Assembly: GCA_018060305.1 (NCBI GenBank)
Contig: JAGOWF010000076.1
Location: forward strand, 1-10,924
DNA length: 10,924 nucleotides
Direction of reading: 5' to 3'
Source of the DNA: Pyrinomonadaceae bacterium
GTDB taxonomy: Bacteria; Acidobacteriota; Blastocatellia; Pyrinomonadales; Pyrinomonadaceae
The position numbers and the translations under genes are program-made. Positions within the stretch are counted from its first letter, which is position 1; each line of letters begins with the position of its first letter. Positions 1-4,936 of the stretch are shown in pieces. Below the pieces are notes generated by a model. That model was not told where the DNA came from and did no database searches. It was given only the letters and a program-made list of their open reading frames with translations.

Positions 1-614
1 TCCGAGAGTGTAACCCTTACCTGCTTTCCGTGAGCGTAGGTCGAGCGCCGCTGCCATTCTGCGACCACGCTGCTCAAGTCGTCCTGGGTCATCTCGTACC
101 AATATGTCAGGAACTTAACGAGGGCCGACTCGACCTCCGGCGCACTCACGCCGACTGATAGCTCCGACGCGATCGATGTTGCGGTCTCGGCGATCTCATC
201 CGGGAAATTTCCTGAGGTCAGATTTATGCCGATGCCGAGGATGACCGCCAGGCCAGTCGGGGTTTCGACAGCCTCGGCGAGGATGCCGCTGATCTTTTTT
301 TCATTGACGAGAAGGTCGTTGACCCATTTGATGTCGGGTGAAAGACCAAGCTCGTAGAGCGTGTCGTGCACCGCGACACCGGCCATGAGCGTGATGAGGC
401 CTAACTGTTCTCTGCCTATTTTTGGCCTCAGGACGATGCTGAAATATAGTCCGGCATCAGGCTCAGATGCCCAACTCCGGCCATGCCGGCCGCGTCCGGC
501 GGTCTGCTGCCGTGCGATGATGCATAGCCCTTCGTCAGCGCCCTTGCGGGCATGGTTTGCCGCCTCGTCGTTGGTCGAGCCGAGCGTGTCAAAGCGGAGG
601 ATCGTGATGTGCAT
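1..614 (-). CDS. birA: Biotin--[acetyl-CoA-carboxylase] ligase (BirA), C-terminus cut by window edge
   Basis: Joins biotin to the acceptor lysine of biotin-dependent carboxylases through biotinyl-AMP. The 204 codons in the window read MHITILRFDTLGSTNDEA at the start, with the substrate-binding STN at residues 13-15, the glycine/arginine-rich biotinyl-AMP loop GRGRHGR at 40-46, KWVNDL at 96-101 followed by a lysine-rich KKISGIL, and a later GIGINL. These are the hallmarks of the BPL_LplA_LipB catalytic domain. The ATG at 614 opens directly into the catalytic domain, so this is a short ligase without the N-terminal DNA-binding repressor domain of E. coli BirA. The frame is open to base 1, so the small C-terminal domain lies outside the window. 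No clear Shine-Dalgarno precedes the ATG; the space up to egtD is filled by a palindromic repeat. It is co-directional with egtD, 70 bp downstream of it, so co-transcription is possible. Family assignment is firm; the start is the best available. Confidence 0.93.
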   Translation of the reverse strand, partial: MHITILRFDTLGSTNDEAANHARKGADEGLCIIARQQTAGRGRHGRSWASEPDAGLYFSIVLRPKIGREQLGLITLMAGVAVHDTLYELGLSPDIKWVNDLLVNEKKISGILAEAVETPTGLAVILGIGINLTSGNFPDEIAETATSIASELSVGVSAPEVESALVKFLTYWYEMTQDDLSSVVAEWQRRSTYAHGKQVRVTLS

Positions 615-623
615 AGCCGACTG

Positions 624-689
624 TTCAGAGTGCAGGCTTTAGCTTGTGTCCTACGCACGCCGGAGACAAGCTAAAGCTTGCACTCTAAA
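624..689. repeat. Palindromic repeat, family A, copy 1 (egtD-birA junction)
   Basis: Two 27-bp arms, 624-650 and 663-689, are reverse complements with only three mismatches, around a 12-nt loop (651-662). The arm core is AGAGTGCARGCTTTAGCTTG. The right arm contains the egtD stop codon (complement of 685-687), so egtD terminates inside the repeat. A second copy with the same core lies inside leuS at 7179-7237. There is no T-run after the stem on either strand, so it does not look like a classical intrinsic terminator, although the transcript would form a very stable hairpin between egtD and birA. Confidence 0.93.
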
Positions 690-1662
690 CGGGTTTCCAC
701 AACGAATCGCAATAGTATCTGCGGCTGTCGAAGAAATTCTGCGCCACCTGAAAACCGCTCTCGGCGGCCAGCGACTCGATCATCGCGAGCGAATATTTCT
801 GCGATATCTCCATAAATACCGCTTCCCATTGCGCAAACTCGAAATCGCGGCCGAGCGCGGCGATGTGGACGGTCTGCCGCTCACGGCTGATGAGGAACGA
901 TAGGGCAGCCCCGTCGGTCGGGCGATAGTTGGCGTAGTGGCTAAAGCGGCCGAGATCAAAATTGCCGCCAAGCTCGCGGTTGATACGTGTCAGCAGATTA
1001 AGGTTGAACCTCGCGGTCACACCGGCGGGATCATCATATGCGGCAGCGATGACGTGAGGGTCTTTCTGCAGGTCAATTCCTATAAAGAGCCGGTCGTCAT
1101 CGTTCATCACTTTGCGCAGTGTGCGGAAGAATACTATCGATCGTTCAACCGAGAAATTGCCGATGTTCGAGCCGAGAAACATCAGCACCTTGCGCCGTCC
1201 GCTGCCATTCCTTAATTCACCGAGTATCTTGAAATAATCGCCGTTCCGCGCGGCCATTTTCAGAGTGGGAAACTCCGCTTTGAATTTCACGGTCAGCGCG
1301 TTTAGGGCCGCCTGAGAGATATCTACGGGGACATATGATATGTCCGCACCGCGTGCCAGAAAGTGACGGGCCAAGACAGCGGTCTTTGTTCCGTCGCCCG
1401 CTCCCAATTCGATAAGATCGAACGAATGCGGATTCGTCGATCCGTTGCCGAACGCCGCAAGTATCGCCTCGGTCTGAGCCTCAAATATCTCCTGTTCGCA
1501 GCCCGTCAGGTAGTATTCCGGCACCTTCATTATCTCCTGAAACAGCCGTGTGCCCTCGTCGTCATAAAAGTATCTCGACGACAGGTATTTTGGCGTGGCC
1601 GAGAGCCCCGCGAGCACGTCCTCAGCGAATTGGTTGAGTTCAGGTGAAGTGGACGTTTCCAT
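685..1662 (-). CDS. egtD: L-histidine N-alpha-methyltransferase EgtD
   Basis: SAM-dependent enzyme that trimethylates the alpha-amino group of histidine to hercynine, the first step of ergothioneine biosynthesis; cytosolic. With the ATG at 1662 it is 325 aa, close to the usual size. The N-terminal part has the family pattern RYFYDDEGTRLFQEI...PEYYLT, followed by SAM motif I ELGAGDGTKT (about 85-94), YVPVDIS (about 110-116) and FLGSNIGNF (about 162-170). Near the C-terminus EIS (285-287) matches the Glu/Ser pair that in mycobacterial EgtD (E282, S284) contacts the histidine substrate. A TTG one codon upstream could also be used, but ATG is preferred. No clear Shine-Dalgarno precedes the start, and the GxxExxY stop codon lies only 9 nt upstream, so translational coupling is likely. 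The stop codon lies inside a palindromic repeat. egtB two genes upstream supports the role. Confidence 0.93.
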   Translation of the reverse strand: METSTSPELNQFAEDVLAGLSATPKYLSSRYFYDDEGTRLFQEIMKVPEYYLTGCEQEIFEAQTEAILAAFGNGSTNPHSFDLIELGAGDGTKTAVLARHFLARGADISYVPVDISQAALNALTVKFKAEFPTLKMAARNGDYFKILGELRNGSGRRKVLMFLGSNIGNFSVERSIVFFRTLRKVMNDDDRLFIGIDLQKDPHVIAAAYDDPAGVTARFNLNLLTRINRELGGNFDLGRFSHYANYRPTDGAALSFLISRERQTVHIAALGRDFEFAQWEAVFMEISQKYSLAMIESLAAESGFQVAQNFFDSRRYYCDSLWKPV

Positions 1663-1671
1663 CAAGTTATT

Positions 1672-2067
1672 TCAAACAGGATTAACAGGATCGACAGGAT
1701 TTTCGCTTGGATGGAGCCTGTAGTACTCGAGTTTTGGATTAGCAAAATTGACCAAAAGCCCAACCTCGATACCAGTTGCGTTAAGATAATTGATCACTTG
1801 GGCCTTATGTTCGGAAAGTATTCGAATCACAGTTTTCAATTCGATCAGCACCTTCCCTTCGACAATGAGATCTGCGTAGAAATCGCCTACGATCACGTTT
1901 CGGAATTTTACTTTAAGCGGCGTCTGGGCACGCACTTCCAGTCCCCGCTGTGAAAACGCCACAACTAGAGAGCGCTCGTAAACAGACTCGAGAAACCCTG
2001 CTCCCAACTCATTAGAAACTTCGAAGCAGCATTCCAGGATTACAGACGTCAAATCTTCGTATTTCAT
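1672..2067 (-). CDS. GxxExxY family protein (PD-(D/E)xK nuclease-like fold)
   Basis: 131-aa protein with the signature G24-F-L-E27-S-V-Y30 that names the GxxExxY family (PDDEXK_3). A nuclease-like D66...E76-L-K78 pattern follows in DFYADLIVEG and IELKT. Function is unknown: the fold suggests DNA or RNA cleavage, but no biological role is established that I know of. It lies between egtB (30 bp upstream) and egtD (9 nt downstream), co-directional, and has no obvious part in ergothioneine synthesis. Inverted arrays of 9-bp AACAGGAT-type units flank it at 1674-1700 and 2066-2092. The distal array is translated as the C-terminal tail NPVDPVNPV; the proximal array supplies the purine-rich AGGATAGGCAGG just before the ATG. 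GxxExxY genes are often seen with such repeats, which suggests gene and repeats travel as a unit. Confidence 0.9.
   Translation of the reverse strand: MKYEDLTSVILECCFEVSNELGAGFLESVYERSLVVAFSQRGLEVRAQTPLKVKFRNVIVGDFYADLIVEGKVLIELKTVIRILSEHKAQVINYLNATGIEVGLLVNFANPKLEYYRLHPSENPVDPVNPV
1674..1700. repeat. Left array of 9-bp AACAGGAT units flanking the GxxExxY gene
   Basis: Three consecutive 9-bp units, AAACAGGAT, TAACAGGAT and CGACAGGAT. On the minus strand they encode the last nine residues of the GxxExxY protein (NPVDPVNPV), and the array overlaps the first base of its stop codon. It is inverted relative to the array at 2066-2092. Confidence 0.92.
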
Positions 2068-2092
2068 CCTGCCTATCCTGTTTATCCTGTTA
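2066..2092. repeat. Right array of 9-bp units flanking the GxxExxY gene (inverted)
   Basis: Three 9-bp units, ATCCTGCCT, ATCCTGTTT and ATCCTGTTA, are the reverse complement of the unit type at 1674-1700. The array fills nearly all of the 30-bp gap between the egtB stop and the GxxExxY start and overlaps the ATG. Read on the minus strand it gives AGGATAGGCAGG directly before the ATG, so the repeat probably also serves as the ribosome binding site. Confidence 0.92.
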
Positions 2093-2097
2093 AGTTC

Positions 2098-3411
2098 CTA
2101 ATTGACCAACCGTATTCCCGTGAATTGCCACCTTAGAGCGGGCGCAAAAAAGTTTCTGTATGTCGAGCGACTGTGGCCCGGCGATGTGGTAACCGATGCG
2201 CCGCGCAGCACCATCTGGTTGACCATAAATTTGCCGTTATATTCGCCGACCGCTCCGGCGGCCCTTTTGAATCCCGGATACGGCAGATACGCCGAGTTTG
2301 TCCATTCCCAACGTAGGCCCCAATCGAACGCGTCGCTCGCCGCTTCCCACTCAAATTCGGTCGGCAAACGCATTCCGCTCCATTCGGCAAACGCCGCGGC
2401 CTCATAAAACGACACATGACACACGGGAGCCCTCGGCGGCAGCGGCCGCAGTCCGCCAAGCGTAAAGTGCATCCATTCACCATCATGGAGCCGCCAGTAG
2501 AGTGGCGCTCTAATAGAATTCTCGTTCACCCAATCCCAGCCGTCCGAGTGCCACAAACTATGGTCGTGATAACCGCCGGAGTCGATAAATTCGACGAATT
2601 CCTCATTTGTCACAAGCCGGTCTGAGATCGTGAAATCGCCGAGATACACCCTGTGCCGTTCCAATTCATTATCAAAGCAGAAGCCGTCGCCCGCGTGCCC
2701 GATCTCGTAGATGCCCTCAAGGACGGAACCCACTGCGTCGGCTTTAGCACTGGCCGAGTCTTCGAGGCCAGAACCTGTCGGTGCGGTCGTAGCCGACGCA
2801 GCTCGCCTTTCGTCAGCATCCCGCGCGATAACGTGACTGCCACCCGCTAACGCAGGTGGTTCTGCACGTTCTTCCGGAAACCAGCCCTCTCGATACGCGG
2901 GCAGCAGCGGATTTACGCTGAATGCGTATTTCAGGTCAGTGAGCAATAGTTCCTGATGCTGCTGTTCGTGATTCAATCCGAGAATAACGAGGTTGGCCAA
3001 GTCAGGATCACCCGCTACCGTAGGTGGTGCTGACAAGAGCCGCTCCATCGCTTCGTCAACGTGCTTTCTATATTCAAATACCTGCTTCACCGTTGGCCGG
3101 CTGATGTCGCCTCGGTGGTCGCGCTTTGTGCGCTCACCGATGGTGTTGTAGTAGCTGTTAAAGAGAAATCCGAACCGTTCGTCAAAGACCTTATAGCCGT
3201 CCGCGAACCGTTTGAGGATCATCTCCTCAAAGAACCACGTCGTGTGAGCGATGTTCCATTTCGGCGGCGAGGCATCGACGATCGGCTGCGGTATGTAATC
3301 CTCGATCTCGAGCGGTTCGCAAAGCTGCTCGGTGTAGGTTCTAACCTCACGATATTTCGTCGCGGTATCGGCCTTCTTTTCATTCCCCTCTTTCGTCGCT
3401 TGAGTACTCAT
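2098..3411 (-). CDS. egtB: Ergothioneine biosynthesis sulfoxide synthase EgtB
   Basis: Non-heme iron(II), O2-dependent enzyme that forms the C-S bond between hercynine and a thiol (cysteine or gamma-glutamylcysteine). The N-terminal DinB_2 domain carries the three-histidine iron site: H56 in HTTWFFEEMIL, and H148 and H152 in NHEQQHQELLLTD. The C-terminal FGE-sulfatase domain (about 233-437) has DGFCFDNE, DRLVTNEEF, LPTEFEWE and the family ending YLPYPGF...YRNFFAPALRWQFTGIRL. GFLFNSYY (81-88) has tandem tyrosines Y87/Y88, which from memory resemble the Chloracidobacterium-type EgtB that accepts cysteine directly. That would fit the absence of egtA and egtC here. At 437 aa it carries translated palindromes at residues about 126-137 and 181-227, the latter lengthening the interdomain linker. 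The ATG at 3411 is preceded by AGGG at short spacing. Confidence 0.94.
   Translation of the reverse strand: MSTQATKEGNEKKADTATKYREVRTYTEQLCEPLEIEDYIPQPIVDASPPKWNIAHTTWFFEEMILKRFADGYKVFDERFGFLFNSYYNTIGERTKRDHRGDISRPTVKQVFEYRKHVDEAMERLLSAPPTVAGDPDLANLVILGLNHEQQHQELLLTDLKYAFSVNPLLPAYREGWFPEERAEPPALAGGSHVIARDADERRAASATTAPTGSGLEDSASAKADAVGSVLEGIYEIGHAGDGFCFDNELERHRVYLGDFTISDRLVTNEEFVEFIDSGGYHDHSLWHSDGWDWVNENSIRAPLYWRLHDGEWMHFTLGGLRPLPPRAPVCHVSFYEAAAFAEWSGMRLPTEFEWEAASDAFDWGLRWEWTNSAYLPYPGFKRAAGAVGEYNGKFMVNQMVLRGASVTTSPGHSRSTYRNFFAPALRWQFTGIRLVN
2733..2801. repeat. Nested palindrome inside egtB
   Basis: A perfect 11-bp inverted repeat, CTGCGTCGGCT (2733-2743) with AGCCGACGCAG (2791-2801), encloses a second one, CTGGCC (2750-2755) with GGCCAG (2766-2771). 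On the minus strand it is translated in frame as an Ala/Ser/Thr-rich stretch of the EgtB interdomain linker (about residues 204-227, from AASATTA to KADAVG). Neither domain core is interrupted. Confidence 0.8.
2830..2870. repeat. Palindromic repeat, family B, copy 1 (in egtB, encodes PPALAGG)
   Basis: Outer arms AACGTG (2830-2835) and CACGTT (2865-2870) and inner arms CCACC (2840-2844) and GGTGG (2855-2859) surround the centre CGCTAACGCA. Read on the minus strand in the egtB frame it gives AEPPALAGGSHV (about residues 183-194), in the linker between DinB_2 and FGE-sulfatase domains. A diverged copy with the same CACCCGCTAMCGYAGGTGG core lies at 3001-3034. Confidence 0.85.
3001..3034. repeat. 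Palindromic repeat, family B, copy 2 (in egtB, encodes SAPPTVAGD)
   Basis: Arms GTCAG (3001-3005) and CTGAC (3030-3034) and inner arms CACC (3009-3012) and GGTG (3023-3026) enclose CGCTACCGTA. It is translated in frame in egtB as SAPPTVAGDPD, between the helix ending in DEAMERLL and the iron-site helix LANLVILGLNHEQQH. The core is nearly identical to the copy at 2830-2870. Confidence 0.85.
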
Positions 3412-3594
3412 ATCCCTACAATCTTCCGGTTTTCATGTTTCACAGCCTTTCGGAATGTTCCGCCCGTGTTCCACCCTGAGGCGAAACATCATAAATCATT
3501 GTGCATATTGGCCTTAGGGTCATATTATCGGTCTGTTTCACAAATTTCGCGCAAAAAATGTGGTCTTCGTTCCACTCTGTCTCATTTTCGCAAC

Positions 3595-3623
3595 ATCGTA
3601 GCACAAACGCCAGTAAAAGTCAA
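3595..3623 (-). promoter_or_regulatory. Predicted sigma70 promoter of the egtB operon
   Basis: On the minus strand TTGACT (3623-3618) and TACGAT (3600-3595) are separated by exactly 17 bp, close matches to the -35 and -10 consensus. Transcription would start near 3588, leaving a leader of about 180 nt before the egtB ATG. No other gene on this strand lies between, so it most plausibly drives egtB, the GxxExxY gene, egtD and possibly birA. Confidence 0.65.
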
Positions 3624-3675
3624 GGGTTTTCGTAAAGGTGGTGTCTTAAATCAAACACCGATTGCTCTGCGTCGG

Positions 3676-3748
3676 TTCTCTTTGCGGCCCGGCGGCTTTG
3701 CGACTTGGCGGAAGGATTGCCCGCAAAGCCGCAAAGACGCAAAGCGAA
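3676..3748. repeat. GCAAAG-type palindromic repeat
   Basis: Arms 3676-3703 and 3721-3748 match as reverse complements at 22 of 28 positions, around a 17-nt loop. The right arm is built from CGCAAAG-like units (CCGCAAAG, CCGCAAAG, ACGCAAAG). Repeats of this GCAAAG type are dispersed through many environmental bacterial genomes. It lies 30 bp upstream of the 225-aa gene and is not part of a convincing coding sequence here. Confidence 0.82.
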
Positions 3749-3778
3749 ATAAGACGAGCAGAGTGCTAAACTACCGTT

Positions 3779-4456
3779 TTGAATTACTTCAACTACTTCA
3801 CTGAGATCGAGGATTCGTTCATCAGGCGGCGGGGCAAGCATTTGTTTCTCAGCCCGCTTGACTGGGCGATGATGGAATCGTGGCAGCAGCGAGGCATTCC
3901 GCTGCACATTGTGATCAGGGCGATCGAGTCGGTGTTTGATGTCTTTGACAAACTGCCGCCCGGAACACGGACGATCAAGAGCCTATTTTACTGCCGCGAG
4001 GAGGTCGAGGCTCAATACGGCGAATGGGTCACCTCGCAGACCGGAAAGAGTTCAGAGTTAAGGGTTCAGAGTTCAGAGTCTGGTTTCTCTGCGGAAAAGA
4101 TAGCGGCGCACTTAGCTGACGCGATCAATCGGCTACGAGAGAACGGGAACGAGTTTCTCCGCGAGGACATTAGCCGTGCAGTTACGCGGTTGCACGAACT
4201 CGCCGGCAACCTCTCGGACGACACCGAGACCATCGATGCGACGCTCGGCGATATCGAAAAACTCCTCGACCGCGCGATGCTCGCAAATTGGGACAAAATT
4301 TGGCTTAAAGCGATCGAGCGCGACGTGGCCTCGCAGCTTCGCGGCTACAAGTCCGATATGGAGCCCGAGGCATACCGAACGACCTACGAGCTAATGCTTC
4401 TCAAGCGGCTTCGCGAAGAGGCTGGAATTCCAAGACTCAGTTTGTTCTACCTGTAG
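3779..4456 (+). CDS. Conserved-looking hypothetical protein, 225 aa
   Basis: Function not recognised. The N-terminus NYFNYFTEIEDSFIRRRGKHLFLSPLDWAMMESW, followed by GIPLHIVIRAIESVFD, looks like a compact helical domain, and I believe similar N-termini occur in other Acidobacteriota. The C-terminal half (about 105-225) is charged and helical, with heptad-like Leu spacing. The start is TTG at 3779: an in-frame stop lies at 3767-3769 and the next in-frame Met is about residue 31, which would remove the conserved-looking segment. No strong Shine-Dalgarno is seen. There is no signal peptide or membrane segment, so it is probably cytosolic. Residues about 91-101 (SSELRVQSSES) are encoded by a 7-bp tandem repeat and look inserted. 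The 3' end overlaps the convergent 77-aa ORF by 20 bp. Codon usage resembles the neighbours. Confidence 0.8.
   Translation: MNYFNYFTEIEDSFIRRRGKHLFLSPLDWAMMESWQQRGIPLHIVIRAIESVFDVFDKLPPGTRTIKSLFYCREEVEAQYGEWVTSQTGKSSELRVQSSESGFSAEKIAAHLADAINRLRENGNEFLREDISRAVTRLHELAGNLSDDTETIDATLGDIEKLLDRAMLANWDKIWLKAIERDVASQLRGYKSDMEPEAYRTTYELMLLKRLREEAGIPRLSLFYL
4050..4077. repeat. 7-bp tandem repeat inside the 225-aa gene
   Basis: Four contiguous heptamers, GTTCAGA, GTTAAGG, GTTCAGA and GTTCAGA, followed by a decayed GTCTGGT. It is translated as SSELRVQSSES. Because 28 is not a multiple of three, a change of one unit would shift the frame, yet the present copy keeps it open. Confidence 0.85.
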
Positions 4457-4670
4457 AGGGACTGTTTAACGAGCTGCGTCGAAATGACTGCTGCCTTAGA
4501 CGTTCCCATTCGCCAACCTGCTGGGCGCGGCGGTTCTCGGTCGCATCTGTAAGGGCGGCGATCACGTCCTCTGAGACAAGGCGGAATTTTGAGTTAGTAG
4601 AACGGTTGAGGTTCGTGTTATCGAGCGGGTCGATGCGGCGGGCGAGTTCGGTACTATGACGGTCGGCCAT
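4437..4670 (-). CDS. Small hypothetical protein, 77 aa
   Basis: Not recognised as a known family. It is supported mainly by translation signals: a perfect AGGAGG lies 8 nt upstream of the ATG at 4670, the strongest Shine-Dalgarno in the window. The product is hydrophilic and charged, with an Arg/Asn-rich first third, a segment KFRLVSEDVIAALTDATENRRAQQVGEWERLRQQ that should form one or two helices, and a basic Ser/Arg tail. No signal peptide or transmembrane segment is visible. It is convergent with, and overlaps by 20 bp, the 225-aa gene. It could be a small regulatory or accessory protein, or a fortuitous ORF. Confidence 0.6.
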   Translation of the reverse strand: MADRHSTELARRIDPLDNTNLNRSTNSKFRLVSEDVIAALTDATENRRAQQVGEWERLRQQSFRRSSLNSPSTGRTN

Positions 4671-4678
4671 CGTGTTTG

Positions 4679-4684
4679 CCTCCT
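4679..4684 (-). promoter_or_regulatory. Strong Shine-Dalgarno of the 77-aa ORF
   Basis: The minus strand reads AGGAGG, 8 nt before the ATG at 4670. It fixes the start of the small ORF and is the main reason for calling it a gene. Confidence 0.75.
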
Positions 4685-4910
4685 GTTTTGGGGGCAGACG
4701 GCCGAGTGAAACTCAAATGATCAAGTGCCGGCGGTCTGCAAAGCTATTAGAGTGATCATTCAGTAAATCTTCCTATAAACTCTGTGGTCTATCAGGTTCT
4801 GCGATAGTAGCACAGACCCGCCGTTTGGCAAAGAAAAATTGGACATGCTGACGGCGTTTAACTAAACTCTCGATATGTCGTTCGGCAAGAACAACCTCGC
4901 CCTTAGATAG

Positions 4911-4936
4911 CCGCTTCGCCCGACGGGCGGATGCGG
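4911..4936. repeat. Hairpin in the leuS leader
   Basis: CGCCC (4917-4921) pairs with GGGCG (4925-4929) around GAC, and flanking CCGC (4911-4914) pairs with GCGG (4933-4936). No T-run follows, so it is not a typical terminator. It could be a leader structure of leuS mRNA or another small repeat element; the sequence does not decide. Confidence 0.5.

Larger units (their letters stand above)
3412..3778. other. Divergent intergenic region between egtB and the 225-aa gene
   Basis: 367 bp without a convincing gene. It holds a minus-strand sigma70 promoter (3595-3623), a roughly 180-nt leader for egtB with no recognisable riboswitch, a weak 5-bp inverted repeat GGTGT/ACACC at 3640-3659, and the GCAAAG-type palindrome at 3676-3748. 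A plus-strand reading frame crosses it but has no family resemblance and runs antisense into egtB. Confidence 0.7.

Noticed and set aside
624..689. The palindrome as an intrinsic terminator between egtD and birA
   Set aside because: No T-run follows the stem on either strand, and the same element lies inside leuS, where termination would abolish the protein.
646..903. Plus-strand frame giving QAKACTLNG, antisense to egtD
   Set aside because: It is a reading of the palindromic arm followed by antisense egtD; similar shadow frames appear at the other family A copy.
1674..2092. Classical insertion sequence around the GxxExxY gene
   Set aside because: There is no transposase, and the terminal arrays are short tandem 9-mers, not typical IS terminal inverted repeats; I saw no clear target duplication.
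2098..3411. egtB as a frameshifted or decaying gene because of its odd Ala/Pro-rich stretches
   Set aside because: The frame is open throughout, the HTTW and HEQQHQE iron motifs and the C-terminal domain are intact, and the odd stretches coincide with palindromic insertions.
624..3748. CRISPR array
   Set aside because: The repeats belong to different families, are palindromic or short tandem units, and are not spaced regularly with unique spacers.
3061..3804. 247-codon plus-strand open frame across the egtB 5' end and the intergenic region
   Set aside because: Half of it is antisense to egtB, the rest runs through the promoter and the GCAAAG palindrome, and the translation has no family resemblance.
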